Notes: generated from the sequence alone by a model not told the origin. Counted from the stretch's first letter, positions 8,528 through 16,914 are shown. The stretch is DNA of 64,000 nt from Bacteroidales bacterium UBA3743 (GCA_002371265.1 DFGT01000009.1:1-64000), one strand, 5' to 3'. A program made the numbers and translations.

Positions 8528-9607
8528 ATGAAATACGGGATAATCACACACTATGATGTGCATAACCATGGGGCATTGCTACAATTGAATGGACTAATAC
8601 AAGTGCTTAGGAAGTTGGGAATAGAAGCGTCTGCTCTTCAATTTGATAAGAATTATGATTTCATGGGTAAGGCTATGAAAGCCAAATATGAAATTTCAAT
8701 CAAATCAATAGGCATTTATATTAAGTTTATTTTAGAACGAGGAATTAAAAGTACGCTATTCAACTATAAAAAGAGCAAATTGTTAAATGGATTTCGTAAA
8801 AGTCAAAATTTAGTTGGTCCTTATTACACAGAATGTGGAGAGTTGGATGGCGTTGTTGTAGGAAGTGATGAGGTGTTCGCTCTTCATACTGGTCCGACAC
8901 CTGCATTTTTTGGGCATGCATTGCCGTCGAAAAAAGTTTTTGCATACGGTGGATGTTTTGGCCCAACAACTATTGAAGACGTTGACAAATGGCATTGCAG
9001 AGCATTCATAGAGAGTGGATTAAATAGTATGTGTGGACTTGGAATGCGAGATCAGAATTCTATTAGCATTGCTGCAGAACTTACAGGAAAAACACCAGAG
9101 TTGGTTTGTGATCCTGTTATTCTTTATGGTTATGAGCAAGAAATAGCGAATATGCAGAAACTTTTAAATGATCCATATTTGGTGGTATATGCATATGATA
9201 ATAAGTTTGATGATCAGTCTGATGTAATCAAAGAGTATGCAAGAAAGAATGGATTGAAGATTGTTTCTCCTGGATTTATCCAAAAATGGGCAGATATAAA
9301 TGCGAATGTCGATCCAATAGAATTATTGAATTGGTTTAAAGGTGCAGAATGCGTTATTACCAATACATTCCACGGTTGTGTGATGAGCATAATCACAGGA
9401 CGTGAGATGGCTGTGAAAATGAGAGGAAATGCAAATAAGTTATTAAACTTAATGCAGGAATACAAAATTGACAATCGTGTATTTGGAGAAGAGAAAAGTT
9501 TGGATGATGTATTTTCGCAGAAAGTCGATTGGGATGTTGTTAATGGTCAGATAAAAGAAAGACGTGTCGCATCGTTGGATTATTTGAAAAGAATGATTTC
9601 AAAATGA
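8528..9607 (+). CDS. Polysaccharide pyruvyltransferase family protein
   Basis: 359 residues of the PF04230 type. It has an N-terminal ITHYDVHNHGALLQLNGLIQ block and a C-terminal ECVITNTFHGCVMSIITGRE block, both typical of enzymes that add pyruvate ketals to sugars of exopolysaccharides. Some members instead act as glycosyltransferase-like proteins, so substrate is unproven. It overlaps the following iron-sulfur protein gene by 4 nt, a pairing seen repeatedly in polysaccharide loci of Bacteroidetes and Firmicutes. Confidence 0.8.
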   Translation: MKYGIITHYDVHNHGALLQLNGLIQVLRKLGIEASALQFDKNYDFMGKAMKAKYEISIKSIGIYIKFILERGIKSTLFNYKKSKLLNGFRKSQNLVGPYYTECGELDGVVVGSDEVFALHTGPTPAFFGHALPSKKVFAYGGCFGPTTIEDVDKWHCRAFIESGLNSMCGLGMRDQNSISIAAELTGKTPELVCDPVILYGYEQEIANMQKLLNDPYLVVYAYDNKFDDQSDVIKEYARKNGLKIVSPGFIQKWADINANVDPIELLNWFKGAECVITNTFHGCVMSIITGREMAVKMRGNANKLLNLMQEYKIDNRVFGEEKSLDDVFSQKVDWDVVNGQIKERRVASLDYLKRMISK

Positions 9608-10815
9608 ATATAAACGACAATTCTGCTAAACGAGAGTGCACAAGTTGCCAGATGTGTGCTGCTGTATGTGGAAAGAACGCAATCAGCATTGTATTAAATG
9701 AAGACGGATTCTATCGTCCAACGATAGATGCATTGGCTTGCATAGACTGTAGTTTGTGCACAAAGGTTTGCTATAAGTTTGACGAAAGTCTAAGAATAAC
9801 AACTTTAGAGCAACTTCGTCAAACACAATTGTACTCGGCTTGGTCTAATGATGATGATTTGGTACGTAATACAACATCTGGTGGAATTGGAGATTTGTTG
9901 GCTCATGAGTTATTGACTCAGGGATACAAAGTAGTAGGATGTGCTTATAATGATGAGAAGATAAGAGCTGAACATCGTATTGCTGATTGTGAAGAACAGT
10001 TGTTGCTGTTTAGAGGAAGCAAGTATATTCAAAGCTATACGTTTGATGCTTTAAGGTATGTTGTTTCAAATTGTCGTCAGGAGAAATATGCAGTATTCGG
10101 AACTCCTTGCCAGATATATGCATTGAGTAAGATTGCCGAAATAAAGAATTGTCGAGATAATTTCTTTTTTGTTGATCTATATTGTCATGGTTGTCCTTCG
10201 TTATTTACTTGGACAAAATATCAGAAATATATTAAAGAAGAGCAAAGTGTTAATTCTTTTGACAAAGTAGAATTCCGAAGCAAAACTCTTGGTTGGGGAA
10301 CCTTCAGTGTATCGTTTTATAATAATGGACAAAAGATCTATAATAGCTCTAGAAACCTTCATGGATTCTATGAATTATTCTTTTGTGATCAGGTTCTGAA
10401 CGACGGATGTAATGAATGCCAATTAAGAAGTACACTTGAATACACAGACATTCGTTTAGGAGATTTTTGGGGAAAGAAATATCTTGATAACACAAGAGGA
10501 GTCTCTGGTATTAGTGTTGTGACAGATCGAGGAAAAGAAATATTTGAGGCAATAAAGAAGAAAAATATGACTGCCAAGTTATGTGATTACAAAGAATTCC
10601 TACCTTATCAGAGTTATGGAAAATTGCATCATCCAAGACCTGAAGCTCGAAAAGCTATACTTGATAGTTTGACAAATCCTCGGCAAGATGTATGGGATGC
10701 AGTTCAAACTCTCCATGCCAATCAAACAATAAAGCAAAAATTTGTCAGATATATAAAAAATGTATTAGCATTTTTCCCATTGAATGTGACTAATACGATA
10801 AAGAAAATGGTGTAA
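9604..10815 (+). CDS. Coenzyme F420 hydrogenase/dehydrogenase beta-subunit-like Fe-S protein
   Basis: 403 residues. Two ferredoxin clusters at the N-terminus (C12, C15, C18, C22 in CTSCQMCAAVC and C46, C49, C52, C56) are followed by the FrhB N- and C-terminal domains (TTSGGIGDLLAHELL, AVFGTPCQIYAL, and a CNEC and RLGDFWG segment). Such proteins in polysaccharide loci lie next to pyruvyltransferase genes and are thought to perform flavin-dependent redox chemistry, but their reaction is not established. The start overlaps the pyruvyltransferase stop in ATGA, suggesting coupled translation and joint function. Confidence 0.8.
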   Translation: MNINDNSAKRECTSCQMCAAVCGKNAISIVLNEDGFYRPTIDALACIDCSLCTKVCYKFDESLRITTLEQLRQTQLYSAWSNDDDLVRNTTSGGIGDLLAHELLTQGYKVVGCAYNDEKIRAEHRIADCEEQLLLFRGSKYIQSYTFDALRYVVSNCRQEKYAVFGTPCQIYALSKIAEIKNCRDNFFFVDLYCHGCPSLFTWTKYQKYIKEEQSVNSFDKVEFRSKTLGWGTFSVSFYNNGQKIYNSSRNLHGFYELFFCDQVLNDGCNECQLRSTLEYTDIRLGDFWGKKYLDNTRGVSGISVVTDRGKEIFEAIKKKNMTAKLCDYKEFLPYQSYGKLHHPRPEARKAILDSLTNPRQDVWDAVQTLHANQTIKQKFVRYIKNVLAFFPLNVTNTIKKMV

Positions 10816-10922
10816 TCTTAGCTTGAATAAACAGGATATTTCGGTTATGCACTATTGCCTTAAGTAAGATTCAAATTGTAATATTGTGTGTGATTAGAAA
10901 TAATCCAAAATAATTTTTATAA

Positions 10923-11744
10923 ATGGAGAATTTCTCTGTATTGATGTCTGTCTATTACAAAGAGGATCCAAAGTATTTTGATTTGTCTTTGGAAAGCAAT
11001 CTTGTAAATCAGACTTTAATTCCCAATGAATTTGTATTGGTATGTGATGGTGATCTCACGCCAGAGTTGGAATCTGTCATTGATAAATACCAAAAATTAT
11101 TTCCTGAGATATTAATGGTATACCGTAAGGAAAATGGTGGATTGGGAAAGGCATTGAATTTCGGATTGCCTAAATGTTCTTGTCCTTTGGTGGCTCGCTC
11201 TGATAGCGATGATGTTTGTGCTCCCGATCGCTTTGAGAAGCAAGTCGGTTTTCTGACGGAGCATCCTGAGATTGGAATCATCAGTTCGTACATTGATGAG
11301 TTTGCTGAAGATTGGAACAATCCCAATAGAGTAAAAACATTGCCATTGACTCATGAAGAACTCTATCAAATGGCAAAATTCAGAAATCCTCTGAATCATA
11401 TGTCGGTTATGATGCGTAAAGATGATATTATAAAAATTGGATCATATCGTCATATTCCTTATGTAGAAGATTATGAATTGTGGATTCGGGCGATGATTAA
11501 TGGAATCAAAATTGCCAATATCGGAGAGGTCTTGGTTCATGCTCGCGTAGGGAATGGTATGGTTCAGCGTCGTGGAACTAAAAAATACATAAAAAGCTGG
11601 CATTTGATTAATAAAGAAATGATAGAAGCTGGAATGATAGGTTATTGTACTTATCTTAGAAATATGATAGCAATTACTGCATTTGTTTTCATACCTGCCA
11701 GACTCAAAGAATATTTGTATGAAAAAATATTAAGAAAGGGATGA
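10923..11744 (+). CDS. Family 2 glycosyltransferase (AmsE-like)
   Basis: 273 residues of GT-A fold. It opens with FSVLMSVYYKEDPKYFDLSL and has the donor-binding DSDD at residues 94-97 (ARSDSDDVCAPDRF), followed by PLNHMSVMMRKDDI and YVEDYELWIRA, as in amylovoran AmsE-type enzymes. It probably adds a hexose to the repeat unit. A 107-nt gap separates it from the Fe-S protein gene; it is the last clearly intact gene of the first polysaccharide block. Confidence 0.8.
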   Translation: MENFSVLMSVYYKEDPKYFDLSLESNLVNQTLIPNEFVLVCDGDLTPELESVIDKYQKLFPEILMVYRKENGGLGKALNFGLPKCSCPLVARSDSDDVCAPDRFEKQVGFLTEHPEIGIISSYIDEFAEDWNNPNRVKTLPLTHEELYQMAKFRNPLNHMSVMMRKDDIIKIGSYRHIPYVEDYELWIRAMINGIKIANIGEVLVHARVGNGMVQRRGTKKYIKSWHLINKEMIEAGMIGYCTYLRNMIAITAFVFIPARLKEYLYEKILRKG

Positions 11745-12086
11745 ATGATGATCGTGTTTTAATATTGCCTTTAATCATAATTGTTTCTTTTGGTTGTATT
11801 TGTGATTTTGTTTTTCTTGTGTTTTAATAGTTTTGTGAGTTTTTTTATTCAGCTTTCCTTTATGATTTTGATTATTCATAGTCAGTAAAAGTTATATGAC
11901 GCTACAAATGATTTTGCAGATAAAATCAGTTATATATCGGATAATTATAAACGAAGATCCAGATGTTTTGTTTTTATGTGAATATTATTATTCTATCTAC
12001 AAATTTCTATAGTAGAAATTGAATATATGTTAAGTGTAAAATATAAATATTCTACAAATGCTAATAAGAACAATAGCGTATAGTAG
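11745..12086. other. AT-rich gap without recognisable gene
   Basis: Very AT-rich, with short poly-T runs and no convincing reading frame. The only structure seen is a small palindrome at 12000-12021 (AAATTTCTA, TAG, TAGAAATT). It sits between the last polysaccharide glycosyltransferase and a run of gene fossils. Confidence 0.5.
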
Positions 12087-12300
12087 ATGTCCATTAGAAT
12101 TAGAGAATTTTTCCTATATGGATATTTGCGAAAGAAAAGACAGCCTATAGTTAAGGATATTAAAGATTTTTATTTGTATTTTCTAGGGTGTCATTTGAGT
12201 AGCAACAATTCTACGGATTCTCAAACTAGATGTGACTCTGACAGATTTTCTAGTATTGGAGCTTTCTTCATATATGTAAATGCCTTGAATATGGAATCTC

Positions 12301-12693
12301 TCTTATGCTGCAGGAGAAATGTTGATTCGTTATGTAAATCATTAAAATGTAGATATAAATTATACAGTTGTTCTCTGTACTTTTTTAATGATGTGGGAGG
12401 GGCTAGTATTATTCGAATTAGGAGCGTTGGAAAAAACGCTTTGTGGAGCGGTGTTTGGGAATTTAGCGGTACAAGTTGTGTTAGAGGTATTCCTTTCCGT
12501 ATTGATCATATTCTTTAGGGAGAAAAATTAGATGTAAAAGAGGTAAGTGTCGTTGATGTTCGAAAAAATAATGGTCATAAAGCTGTGATTTCAACATTTT
12601 TTTCTGATTCTTCGGTTTCGATTTCCTAATGAAAAGGCAAGAAAAGAATTAGGCTGGGAACCGTTGGATGTGTTGGAGAATTATAGGGTATAG
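12301..12693 (+). pseudogene. Decayed NAD-dependent epimerase/dehydratase (SDR) gene
   Basis: No intact frame spans this stretch, but pieces in different frames look like an extended SDR. From 12301 one frame reads SYAAGEMLIRYVNH, then a TAA, then NVDINYTVV, like the Y-x-x-x-K/helix and following strand of epimerases. Near the end, another frame reads NEKARKELGWEPLDVLENY and stops at 12691-12693, the classic SDR C-terminal segment. Several frameshifts and stops lie between. An open frame 12087-12518 that covers part of this has no sensible product and is probably accidental. It was likely a nucleotide-sugar enzyme of the neighbouring glycan locus. Confidence 0.5.
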
Positions 12694-12735
12694 AGAAGAC
12701 GGAATAATATCCGTCAAGACAAATTATTTGTGGTT

Positions 12736-12813
12736 ATGTCCAAATCCGATTTCGACTATCAATTGGTAAGCTTTGATGAATCTCTGAAACGTGTGGCTGA
12801 TTCTTTAAGATAG
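12736..12813 (+). other. 25-codon fragment of an unknown gene
   Basis: A short frame (MSKSDFDYQLVSFDESLKRV, then ADSLR, stop) has coding-like composition but no start context or partner. It may be the tail of a lost gene in this decayed stretch. Not assigned. Confidence 0.2.
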
Positions 12814-12911
12814 AAGATGACAATCCAACAACTCCATATTTTTACGCGGTTAGAGTAGTAAAGTGTTTTGGAAGAATAGAAAAGCGTTTGACCTTTAGAT
12901 ATCGTTCGGTG

Positions 12912-12942
12912 TTTGTTTATCGTGTAGAAAATGCTATATTTG
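12912..12942 (+). promoter_or_regulatory. Bacteroidetes-type promoter of the AAA/DUF4276 cassette
   Basis: TTTG at 12912-12915, exactly 19 nt, then TATATTTG at 12935-12942, an exact fit to the Bacteroidetes housekeeping consensus (TTTG, 19 nt, TAnnTTTG). Transcription should start near 12946-12949, about 55 nt before the ATG at 13002. The cassette is thus transcribed independently of the polysaccharide locus. Confidence 0.8.
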
Positions 12943-13001
12943 CACGGATTATAAAACAATATTTTATTGATATTTAATGAGGCTAGACTAGCTAAGCTTG
13001 T

Positions 13002-14045
13002 ATGATATTAACGTCGTTTGAATATAAAGAAACTGGTTGGGAACTGAAAGATTTGGCTCCCTTAAAACCGGTAAACTTGTTTGTAGGTAGAAATGCGACA
13101 GGCAAGACTCGCTCTATACGTGCAATCCGAAATGTGGCCCAGTTTTTTCAGAACAACGATTTTAAGACAGGTAAATCTTTTGAAACGGAACTAAAATTCG
13201 GCTCCAAAGAAGACAAATCTTGGACTATGACATATAGTTTCAAGATAACTAAAGATGTGGTAGAGAAGGAGAGTCTTGTTGTTAATGGAGACATATTGAT
13301 TGATCGTACTAAGCTTACTGCAAAGTACAAAAATACTTCTGTAGATCCTCCTTCTGATAAATTGATTGTTCAGGTCAGACGAGACAAGTCGCTCTATCCA
13401 GATATAGAAAAATTAATGGAGTGGGCAGATGGGGTTGTCATGGTGTCTTGTTCGGGTATCAGCAATTCTTCTTTTGGAATAGGTAAGGTCGCAAATCGAT
13501 ATTCTTTTAGCAATATAGTAGATTCTCTGTCTGCAGAAGAGAAGAAAAAGGTCATTTCTCTTGCTAAAATTCTAGGTTACAATATAGCGGAAATAAAAGT
13601 CATAGAAATTGGGAATGCACTCCGTTTTGTGCAGCTAAAAGAACGCTCTGTTCCTTTGGCGGATACTCAATTGTCTAATGGTATGTTTCGTACTTTGTAT
13701 CTGTTGTGTTTTATCTTTTTTATAAAGCATGATAAGAAGCTTAGTTTGTTGTTGATAGATGATTTAGGTGAGGGTTTGGATTATCGTCGCTCTGTCGACT
13801 TGGGAAAAATGATTTTTAATGATTGCAAAGAATATGGATTGCAGTTGATCGCAAGTTCGAATGATGCGTTTTTGATGGATGTGGTGGATATTGCCGATTG
13901 GCAAGTGCTGAGTAGAAATAATGGAAAGGTGACTTCAATAAATTCAGAAAATAATCCAGATCTGTTTCGCAAGTTTAGAATGACAGGTTTGAGTAATTTT
14001 GATTTTTTCTCGTCTGATTTTATAGATAGCTATTTGAACGAGTAG
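13002..14045 (+). CDS. AAA ATPase (AAA_21/OLD-like), putative defence ATPase
   Basis: 347 residues with a complete ABC/SMC-type ATPase set: Walker A GRNATGKT (29-36), an ABC-like signature QLSNGMFR (223-230) and Walker B LLLIDDLGEGLD (249-260), then a D/H-loop-like region (LIASSNDAF). The middle (about 60-215) lacks a long coiled coil, so this is a compact AAA_21-type ATPase like those of OLD, RloA and AriA families. The next gene, 5 nt downstream, is a DUF4276 TOPRIM-like protein. ATPase + TOPRIM pairs of this type often act in phage defence (PARIS is one example). Defence is inferred from architecture and accessory location. Confidence 0.75.
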   Translation: MILTSFEYKETGWELKDLAPLKPVNLFVGRNATGKTRSIRAIRNVAQFFQNNDFKTGKSFETELKFGSKEDKSWTMTYSFKITKDVVEKESLVVNGDILIDRTKLTAKYKNTSVDPPSDKLIVQVRRDKSLYPDIEKLMEWADGVVMVSCSGISNSSFGIGKVANRYSFSNIVDSLSAEEKKKVISLAKILGYNIAEIKVIEIGNALRFVQLKERSVPLADTQLSNGMFRTLYLLCFIFFIKHDKKLSLLLIDDLGEGLDYRRSVDLGKMIFNDCKEYGLQLIASSNDAFLMDVVDIADWQVLSRNNGKVTSINSENNPDLFRKFRMTGLSNFDFFSSDFIDSYLNE

Positions 14046-14050
14046 AAGAA

Positions 14051-14770
14051 ATGAAGTGCGCGGTTTATGTAGAAGGGAAAGCTGAGATGTTATTTGTGGC
14101 TGATGTCCTTGCAAAATATTCTGACTATGATCCTTCTAAGATAGGTTTTAAATGCATTACACTAAACAAAGATGTGTTAAAACCAGTATCGCATCCTGCT
14201 CAAGGAGATGAATTATCTTCTTCGTCGTACTATCAAATAGTCAATGTAAATAATGACGATCTGGTTGTTTCTAAGTTAAAGAAAGATATTCCAAATCTTG
14301 CGAAGCAAGGTTATGAGATAATAATTGGTTTGCGTGACGTCTTTGGGGAAGGGTACAAAGCGTTAATCCAAAATCAAGAGATTGACTTGGATCTGATTAG
14401 ACAGATGCATGATGTTCAGTATGATCAAATAAAAAATGATTGCGCGGATATACGGCTTCATTTTGCAATTATGGAATATGAAGCCTGGATGTTGGCTTTG
14501 ATAGATAAATTCATCATTTCTAAAGGAGGCGATCCTGCAGAAGCATTTGCCGATGCAGTGGTTGATCATGATTCAGACTTTGAGACAACAGTGTTCCATC
14601 CATATAACAAAGTACAGAAAATATTACAATCTATTGGTGAACATTACGGTAAGCATGAGGGAGATCATTTATCGTTTCTTTCATGTTTATCGAAAGACGA
14701 TTATGAGAGTCTTCGTAATTCTAATCGTTGTGCTTCATTCAAATCGTTTGTTGATAGTTTATTGCCATAA
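14051..14770 (+). CDS. DUF4276 (TOPRIM-like) protein, partner of the AAA ATPase
   Basis: 239 residues matching the DUF4276 layout: CAVYVEGKAEMLFVADVL at the N-terminus with a TOPRIM-like glutamate (E8, also E12), an aspartate in IIIGLRDVFGEGYK (D96), and the family's MEYEAWMLALID motif (about 141-152). Known or predicted members act as nuclease or effector partners of AAA ATPases. Spacing of 5 nt from the ATPase implies one transcript. The acidic residues suggest metal-dependent nucleic acid cleavage, but this is unproven. An alternative is a regulatory subunit. Confidence 0.7.
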   Translation: MKCAVYVEGKAEMLFVADVLAKYSDYDPSKIGFKCITLNKDVLKPVSHPAQGDELSSSSYYQIVNVNNDDLVVSKLKKDIPNLAKQGYEIIIGLRDVFGEGYKALIQNQEIDLDLIRQMHDVQYDQIKNDCADIRLHFAIMEYEAWMLALIDKFIISKGGDPAEAFADAVVDHDSDFETTVFHPYNKVQKILQSIGEHYGKHEGDHLSFLSCLSKDDYESLRNSNRCASFKSFVDSLLP

Positions 14771-14907
14771 AGTCTGTGAAATTATACGCAAATTGTCTGA
14801 ATTTTTAATGAGACAGGAATATTAAGTTGCCTCATAATTCATGTCCAAGAAATCCAGTTGTCGCAGATGTTTTGTATCTATCGGTCTTTCTTGAAAGTTG
14901 GGAGGCA

Positions 14908-14961
14908 GCGTCGAAGACGCGACACACCCCAGCCCAAGGGTGTGAACCCTGGGCAATCGAT
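14908..14961 (+). repeat. Two-hairpin REP-like repeat, copy 1
   Basis: Hairpin A is GCGTC-GAA-GACGC (14908-14920). A spacer GACACACCCCA follows, then hairpin B GCCCA(A)GGGT, GTGA, ACCCTGGGC (one extra A on the left arm), then AATCGAT. Downstream, AATCGATGGCAAT (from about 14955) and ATTGCAATCGATT (near 14985) form a third, wider inverted repeat. It lies 137 nt after the DUF4276 stop. Confidence 0.85.
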
Positions 14962-15083
14962 GGCAATGATGGGTGTGGATGATATTGCAATCGATTAAAC
15001 TCTATAGGGGGCATTGGGGTAAAACAAATGAAATCTTGTCTTATCTTCGTGGACAACGACAAAATATTCCCAATGATAGAAAT

Positions 15084-15156
15084 TTGCAGTCACTGACTGC
15101 AATGTCCTATATACTTGAAAATGATGATTATATAATATTGCGGCCACTGGTTGCAA
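15084..15156. repeat. Pair of TTGC-palindromes inside decayed DNA
   Basis: Two related palindromes: TTGCAGTC-ACT-GACTGCAA at 15084-15102 and TTGCGGCC-ACT-GGTTGCAA at 15138-15156 (two G-T pairs). Both have an ACT loop and an 8-bp stem, while the middle of the stem differs, as in a small palindromic repeat family. They are different from the two-hairpin repeat. Confidence 0.45.
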
Positions 15157-15206
15157 TATCTCGAGAGTCTTGGATGGTTGCACCATCTCGTCTTTTCTAT
15201 TCTAGC

Positions 15207-15896
15207 CTTCAGATACTTAGCGAGATTAGAGACTCGTTGAAAAGATCTTTTTATGAGCATGAATTGATACAATAATGTTGGTCGAAGCGACAACTTGATC
15301 ATAAATATCTAGTCTCTATTATGAACGATCTGCTCTTTCAAGGAATAAAGAGGCACTAAAGAATTATATACAAAAAGGGACAGAGATAATGGATCCGAAG
15401 TATATTCTTCGAGATCCTATGACGCTTGATTTTTTAGACATCCCAAATGATGAGGTTTATACAGAAACTAAATTAGAGAATGCTATTCTAAATAACCTCC
15501 AAAAATTTTTGCTTGAATTAGGACAAGGCATTTGTTTTGAGGCACGTCAGAAGAGAATTTTGATTGATCATGATTATTTCAAAGCGGATTTGATATTTTA
15601 TAATCGTATACTTCATTGTCATGTTATCATTGACTTGAAGATTGAGTTACCGTCATGAGTATGCTTCTCAGCTCAATACATATAAGAATTTTTATCGTCA
15701 TGAAATGATGCAACCAGGAGATAATCCTCCAATTGGTCTCCTTCTATGTACGGACTATAGTGATACTTTGGTTAAATATTCAACAGAAGGACTTGATGAC
15801 ATATATGTAGGAAAATATATGTTTCAACTTCCGAAAGAAGAGGAGATTCGTCAATTTTTGATCGATAATATGCCTGTCATTGAAGATGATAAATAA
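15207..15896 (+). pseudogene. DUF1016 (YhcG-like, PDDEXK) nuclease pseudogene
   Basis: Reading across frames restores most of the C-terminal YhcG/DUF1016 nuclease. The pieces are IRDSLKRSFYEHELIQ, a TAA at 15273-15275, CWSKRQLDH, a frameshift near 15305, ISSLYYERSALSRNKEAL to DPKYILRDPMTLDFLDIPND, LENAILNNLQKFLLELGQG, and KADLIFYNRILHCHVIIDLK. After a one-base shift near 15641 it continues HEYASQLNTYKNFY and NPPIGLLLCTDYSDTLVKYS to the stop at 15896. The nuclease motif D-x(n)-K sits in DLK just before the shift. The N-terminal domain is absent. Three lesions make it inactive. A REP copy begins at the very next base. Confidence 0.8.
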
Positions 15897-15949
15897 GCGT
15901 CGAAGACGCGACACACTCCAGCCCAGGGTGTGAACCCTGGGCAATCGAT
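15897..15949 (+). repeat. Two-hairpin REP-like repeat, copy 2
   Basis: Hairpin A is GCGTC-GAA-GACGC and begins directly after the pseudogene stop. The spacer is GACACACTCCA. Hairpin B is GCCCAGGGT-GTGA-ACCCTGGGC (9-bp perfect stem), followed by AATCGATT. Confidence 0.9.
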
Positions 15950-16075
15950 TGTTCAGATGGTGTGGAAACAATGGCGAAATCGGATTAAAATAAATCCAAT
16001 AATAAGCCAATTGCCATAAGCGATAAGCTATTAGCCATTTGTCAAGTCATGAAATAACATTACATTATTAGAACT

Positions 16076-16714
16076 ATGCTATATTCAATAGCTCATTTTA
16101 TTAAGGATAAAATCCCATTTGTGTGGGGCATAATCGATCTGATAAATTCATTTCTATTCTCTTTGAGATACGGAAGAAAGTTAGCACGAGTGACGTCTAA
16201 TCTAAATATATCCAGAGAGAGTAAGGGAGGTGTGCGTGTTAAAGCCATACCGATGTCCGAAGTGCCGACATCTGAGATGGTTTCTTTTTTCGACAACCAG
16301 CCGGAAGAGGCATATAAATTTTTCCGTCCGCATGGATTTGATGCAAAAAGCATAGAAAAGATACAACGGAACAAATCGTTTATTGCGTATGTGTTTCGTG
16401 ATGAGGAAAACGAGAAAATAGTAGGCTATTTCTTCCTCCGCAGTTTCTTCATGGGCAAAGCCTACAGGGGTAGGATGGTGGATTATAGTTATCAAAGCAA
16501 AGGGTTGGCCACCCTTGGCAACCAACTGATGAACGAGATTGGTTTTGGAATAGGACTAGATATATATGAAACCGTGTCACGCAAAAATATCGCGTCCTAC
16601 CGTTCATCCATATCCGCCAGCAAAATGAAGGTTGTGAAGGAGATGGACAACGACGAAGTGTTGCTGGAGGTAGTCAGGGAAAATCCACCGGCAAGCGCCG
16701 AAGGTGCGACATGA
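16076..16714 (+). CDS. GNAT-like N-acyltransferase with repeat-derived C-terminus
   Basis: 212 residues. The N-terminal about 50 residues are hydrophobic/amphipathic (HFIKDKIPFVWGIIDLINSF). The rest looks like a GNAT fold: EEAYKFFRPHGFDAKSIEKI, FIAYVFRDEENEKIVGYFFL, then YSYQSKGLATLGNQLMNEIG in place of the usual acetyl-CoA loop, and IASYRSSISASKMKVV. It may acylate an amino sugar of the glycan locus. The last seven residues (ASAEGAT) and the stop are encoded by REP copy 3, so the original C-terminus was probably replaced. An unusual feature is the long N-terminal extension. Confidence 0.6.
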   Translation: MLYSIAHFIKDKIPFVWGIIDLINSFLFSLRYGRKLARVTSNLNISRESKGGVRVKAIPMSEVPTSEMVSFFDNQPEEAYKFFRPHGFDAKSIEKIQRNKSFIAYVFRDEENEKIVGYFFLRSFFMGKAYRGRMVDYSYQSKGLATLGNQLMNEIGFGIGLDIYETVSRKNIASYRSSISASKMKVVKEMDNDEVLLEVVRENPPASAEGAT

Positions 16715-16747
16715 CCCAGCCCAGGGTGTAAACCCTGGGCAATCGAT
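16695..16747 (+). repeat. Two-hairpin REP-like repeat, copy 3 (overlaps a CDS end)
   Basis: Hairpin A is GCGCC-GAA-GGTGC (one G-T pair), the spacer contains the stop codon of the upstream gene (GACATGACCCA), hairpin B is GCCCAGGGT-GTAA-ACCCTGGGC at 16719-16740, and AATCGAT follows. The first 20 nt are translated as the end of the GNAT-like gene. Confidence 0.9.
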
Positions 16748-16751
16748 GGCA

Positions 16752-16858
16752 ATTGATGCCAATCGAATGACGGAATTGTCGTATAACCGATTGGTCGGAT
16801 GACGTGGATTGATGCCAATTGATTGACGGAATGGTCGTATAACCGGTTGGTCGGATGA
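16752..16858. repeat. 56-bp tandem duplication
   Basis: Two imperfect head-to-tail copies with a period of 56 bp start at 16752 and 16808. Both begin ATTGATGCCAAT and contain GTCGTATAACCG and TTGGTCGGATGA. A related fragment (AATGGTCGGACGACGT) follows REP copy 4 near 18221. The rest of the 16715-17093 gap holds heptamer repeats and a weak promoter. Confidence 0.7.
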
Positions 16859-16872
16859 AGGACGGTTAAATC

Positions 16873-16914
16873 AATCATCAACCCTCAATCATCAACCCTC
16901 ACCCCTCAATCATC
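16873..16914. repeat. Heptameric tandem repeat
   Basis: Alternating 7-mers AATCATC and AACCCTC (two full 14-bp units), then ACCCCTC and AATCATC. It has the same 7-nt period as the repeats at 1-25 and 63293-63327. Confidence 0.65.

Noticed and set aside
12087..12518. 143-codon open frame
   Set aside because: Cys/Ser-rich product without any family features; the epimerase-like signal lies in the other frames, so this frame is a by-product of decay.
14973..15275. 100-codon open frame after REP copy 1
   Set aside because: Its start lies in repeat-derived DNA, the middle crosses two palindromes, and only its end is recognisable as part of the DUF1016 pseudogene.
15640..15650. Programmed frameshift in the DUF1016 gene
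   Set aside because: There is no slippery heptamer or downstream structure, and two more lesions exist upstream. Pseudogene is simpler.
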